From Sipunculus nudus (taxonomy: Eukaryota; Annelida; Sipuncula; Golfingiida; Sipunculidae), in contig CM049321.1 of assembly GCA_026874595.1 (NCBI GenBank), forward strand, positions 47,177,797 through 47,241,796: a DNA stretch of 64,000 nt, given 5' to 3'. Position numbers and translations under genes: made by a program. Below the pieces are notes generated by a model. The model was given only the letters and a program-made list of their open reading frames with translations, made no database searches and was not told the DNA's origin. This document shows positions 60,688 to 64,000 of the stretch, piece by piece (position 1 is the stretch's first letter; every line of letters starts with the position of its first letter).

Positions 60688-61005
60688 TGGGTTTACATTC
60701 TGATATCACCGACGATGTCAGTCTCATCCGACTTTACACTTTGCCTTCCTGGTCTTTCTGGCCTGTTCAGTTTTGCAGCTTTTCTCAGCCCCCCCTGGGG
60801 AGAATACAACCCGAGCAGCCGTAATAAGCGTTAGAAGATTTTTCATTCTACATTTGCCTGCCGCCTATGACCAGTACCCATTCACTCTTTGGTCGAGAGA
60901 GCGCACTCTTTTGGTAAAGACCTTGGCCAGGAGTCTTAGCGCGGGACGCAGCACGGATCCCGAACCCACATTCTTGCGGTAACAGGTCCAGCACCGCGAC
61001 ATCAT
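60688..61005 (-). mobile_element. tRNA-derived SINE, minus strand
   Basis: On the minus strand it starts with GATGTCGCGGTGCTGGACC (A-box-like), then GTGGGTTCGGGATCC (B-box-like), and runs left to TCATCCGAC.. ACATCGTCGGTGATATCAG. Collinear relative at 51056-51345. Confidence 0.6.
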
Positions 61006-61067
61006 CACACCAAACGCTTAACATTCAGAAGCGTCGATATTAGGGGATATGGGTGTATCCCATCATG

Positions 61068-61300
61068 AGGGATGCTTCCAAAACCATGTTTGCATTCACT
61101 TATTCGGCCCATATTCCAAGGTTCATTCGGGCTTTAGTGACTTTACATTAGTAGATATTCCTTGATGACGTTCCTAAATCCGGTTCATGTACCTGATCCA
61201 CGCCACAACCTAGTCGATTCTTCCGCGAAAAATGTATGAGATTCCATTCATGATTGGGTGAGTTATGTTGTGACAAACAAACAAAGACACACCCAGGCAA
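61068..61300 (+). mobile_element. RTE-type LINE 3' end
   Basis: ATTCACTTATTCGGCCCATA, CCTGATCCACGCC, CTAGTCGATTCTTCC, GAGATTCCATTCATGATTGG, then TGACAAACAAACAAAG. Same family as 15740-15930. No coding part. Confidence 0.6.
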
Positions 61301-61449
61301 TAATTATTATACCGACCAAAGCTCCTTTTTTTCATGGATGATTTTTTTTAAAGCAGTGGGGAGGTTATGAGCACTAAGTACTTTATGTTTGCTGGTTGGC
61401 GATTTTGCTTCAATCCCTGAAAAGAAATCCTAATTTTTTTCAATGCAAA

Positions 61450-61545
61450 TACAGTGAAACCTATTTAATGTAGCTACCCTTAGGACTGGACCAGGCTGCC
61501 TCTATACAGAGGTGCTCACTTTATGGAGGTGCCCACTAGGTGAGG
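61450..61545 (+). mobile_element. Tigger/pogo-like MITE end
   Basis: ACAGTGAAACCTATTTAATG and the following GACTGGACCAGGCTGCCTC..TACAGAGGTG resemble a pogo/Tigger inverted end. Only one end recognised. Confidence 0.35.
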
Positions 61546-62445
61546 TCCCCCAGTATTTTTACATTCAAAAAGGTGTCATAAAAAGTGGTTTGAATATTGT
61601 GTGTTTCACTCATACCATTCCCCACATGATTGTACCCTTCGTGGTAGCTGACAAATTTCCACCTAATTTTGTAAATTTAAAAGAAAAAGAAGAAAAATCT
61701 CCCGCTTGCTCCTTTTGTTTAACCCCAAAGTCCGCAGAACAATTCTGGTTGAGTATGTATCATTTTGTAAAGTCATGCTTTATTGTGGTTACACCAATTG
61801 TCAGAAATCAAATTAATAAAAGAGGATAGAGAAGAAATTATGCAGCACATCATCTATAACCCATTTACAGCAGTCAAGGTCATTGATTACAAGCAAAAAC
61901 AGCCCCAATTGGCAGCTAAATTTACATGACGTCATGTGAACATACATTTGATATACTGTGGTTGACTTTTTTGTTCGCGAGGGTTTCATGATATTCGCGA
62001 AAGGAGAATTATTGGGAAAATTATACCTTCATGAATAAGTGGCCCAAATGTTGATGACAACGTTGAAAAGTATAAAGTGACATAATGCATAAAAATATAT
62101 TATGTTTGTTCAAAGATTTATATTTTAAATGATATCAGATCTTTCCAATCATCAGCCATAAACGAACATTATTGTTTGTTCATAAGATTTTGTGCACATA
62201 ATATTTGATATAATTTCAACGCCGCGAATATGAAGCAAACCACATTATTAGATGAGGGGAGGAATAGAAAAATAATACCCAAAATATATTTTATCATTTA
62301 CGAAAAAGATGCACATAGGTTGGGGGACTGAGTATTATAACAAACAAATGTGATGCCAGCAATGTATGTGATGTTATACTGGCATTGTCGTGAAGTTACA
62401 TATTCCAGCGTAACAGAAGTCATATAATCTTGTTTTTCATTACAG

Positions 62446-62599
62446 GACGGTGTAAGGCCGGTGGGCATAGCGACCGCCCACGTGACAGCCTGGTGTGAAT
62501 GACGTCACTGCAATCGCCATCAGTCCCAGAAATGGCCGCGGAAAAAGCTGCTCCAGGCAAGATGATATGGTTGACGGAGGCTGACTTCCAGGATGAGGG
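62446..62599 (+). CDS. Candidate first coding exon of an unidentified gene
   Basis: TTTTTCATTACAG|GACGG gives a good acceptor at 62445/62446, and GATGAGGG|GTAGGT a good donor at 62599/62600. ATG at 62532 sits in a strong context (CAGAAATGG) and opens 22 codons plus two bases (MAAEKAAPGKMIWLTEADF...), ending phase 2. The 86 bases before it hold CACGTG (62479-62484) and a CRE palindrome TGACGTCA (62500-62507). These could instead make this a TATA-less promoter with a first exon. The rest of the gene lies to the right. No downstream exon was recognised within the window, so the product is unknown. Confidence 0.45.
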
Positions 62600-62639
62600 G
62601 TAGGTGGCTTTATGGGATAATTTAGTCCCAAAGTGTAAA

Positions 62640-64000
62640 GAAAAAAGCGTTTATAAGACTTTTATCTTGTATAGATTATTTACCAAAAATTAACGTGAGT
62701 AAAATAATGCTGCTGGTGCAAATTTAAGAATGATGAAGCAATGCTAAACTTATTGACTGGTAAGTATATATATATATATATTTATATATAAAAGGTACAC
62801 AGATAATATGATAGGATCTTATATAATAAAACCTAACTATTGCATGCGCCTGTTCGCTGTTACAGTGAAGTTTGCTTCACCTAGTTTTTCATTTTCAGCT
62901 GTGCTCTCTTGTTTCGAGGGCTTAAATTACGGTACGGGTCTTATCTCATTCATGACTGTATACAACCTTGAATGTACTGAACTTCAAACATAATCTCCTC
63001 AAATCAACCAAACAGATTTTACACAGATATACCCTATTTACAGATTACGCGTTCATGCGTCTCTAGATCTTCTTAATTAATGGAATCCAGTTATTTTGTT
63101 CATATATAAAACATCAATATAAGAACTCATATTGAACACAGCGCAGAGACCTCTACTGAGGCAAATTTAAACATCCTCGCTATGATTGCCTATTGATTAA
63201 TATGATGTTTACTTTACGGACTACTTGACAAGAGTAATTAGGAAGGAAAACACGAATGTTCCGTGACAGTGCGCGGATTCCGAAGAAAATAAACACTAAA
63301 ACATGACTTGCTCTCGAGTTTTCTCGCGAAGTTCTCTAAGAGTAGTTGAGGTTATCAGAGAGAATACATTTACTAAAGAACTTCTGCTTAATTCTCAGGT
63401 CAGAACAATATGGTGTTTGGACCGACACTTCAGTAGTATTTTAGGTATGTTTACTGTAGAAAATTATGGTAAAATCAGTTGCTCTTCTGGGCGTCCCTAG
63501 AACCTGGAGAGAACTGGTGACGTAGTTGCCACTCCACATTAATGCTACCTTTTTTCCTGGATTTTCCCCGATTGGCGAACATAGACTGGTTTATAGCGCC
63601 ATCTACCGAGTCTATCAAGAACCAAGAAAAGTCTTTGGCGAATGCATTATTGCTCTGTCATATCCGAGGAAAGGCGGTTATGTGTTCGCCAGTGTTTATT
63701 CGATTGTATGTGTATGGTATTATGTAGCTCAAAACTATTTTAACCGTTTAATAGTCCAAGAATCTGATAACAGAATAAACGTGAGATTTTGCTTTTGATA
63801 TGAACGCCTAGGGTTTTCCATGCCGATAGCCTGCCTCAATCCTATTAATTTCACTTCCTTAACCACGCTTTTAAGGATTACGACATTAGTCAATTACTCG
63901 ATCAGCATGCTGGTCCAGTGGAAAAGAATGAAGTAACATTGGGTAAAATTGTTACACGTGTGACGGCTCTACACAGTTATAACAAGCCGTGATCTTCACA
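62640..64000. other. Presumed intron / unassigned sequence
   Basis: No exon with matching phase was recognised. The frame at 63526-63798 is open for 90 codons but has no motif or splice support. (TA)n at 62767-62780. Confidence 0.3.

Overview
This looks like intergenic and repeat-rich DNA from an invertebrate animal, most likely a bivalve or other mollusc. It is AT-rich, has spliced genes, long (TA)n, (CT)n and poly-C/poly-G tracts, tRNA-derived SINEs with a conserved central domain, RTE-type LINE tails ending in an ACAAACAAAC-like motif, and short terminal-inverted-repeat elements with ends like CAGGGGCGGATCCAGG. The assignment rests on repeat character and is not proof.

The clearest genes are two paralogues of a bacterial-looking ATP-grasp ligase, about 14.6 kb apart on the + strand. 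Gene 1 has coding exons at 26067-26206 and 26615-27359; gene 2 at 40642-40778 and 41143-41887. Both share the same intron position and phase, and their upstream sequence (about 25.2 and 38.1 kb) is also related, so the locus was duplicated as a block. The start codon of neither gene is visible; it probably lies in an unrecognised upstream exon. Between them lies a roughly 6.1 kb satellite (27.69-33.79 kb) of a 39-bp unit carrying a perfect AP-1 core (TGAGTCA) in most units, including a 1,915-bp tandem duplication.

Region by region: 1-440 is the 5' LTR and primer-binding site of a minus-strand LTR element cut by the window edge. 2.37-2.9 kb is relic repeat. 3.2-3.65 kb is a degenerate CTGCTC-rich patch. 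3.67-4.94 kb is a dispersed repeat carrying a TTAA-type MITE; its relative at 34.48-35.42 kb lacks the MITE. 5742-14802 is bounded by inverted CACTCTAAAAA ends with subterminal TTGGTTGA repeats, and looks like one decayed 9.06 kb CACTA-like DNA transposon with exon fossils. 15.7-24.6 kb holds LINE tails, a GC-rich MITE, two TCTCGAGATCTCGA-type elements and a minus-strand Gypsy pol relic split by a nested element. 42-45 kb has microsatellites and a palindrome cluster. 46068-46367 (minus) is a plausible orphan coding exon. 47.94-50.84 kb is a two-copy tandem duplication. 51-61.3 kb contains SINEs, an RTE tail, MITE pieces and microsatellites. 62446-62599 looks like the first coding exon of a gene running off the right side.

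Most other long reading frames here are low-complexity or chance frames. No rRNA, true tRNA or CRISPR was seen.
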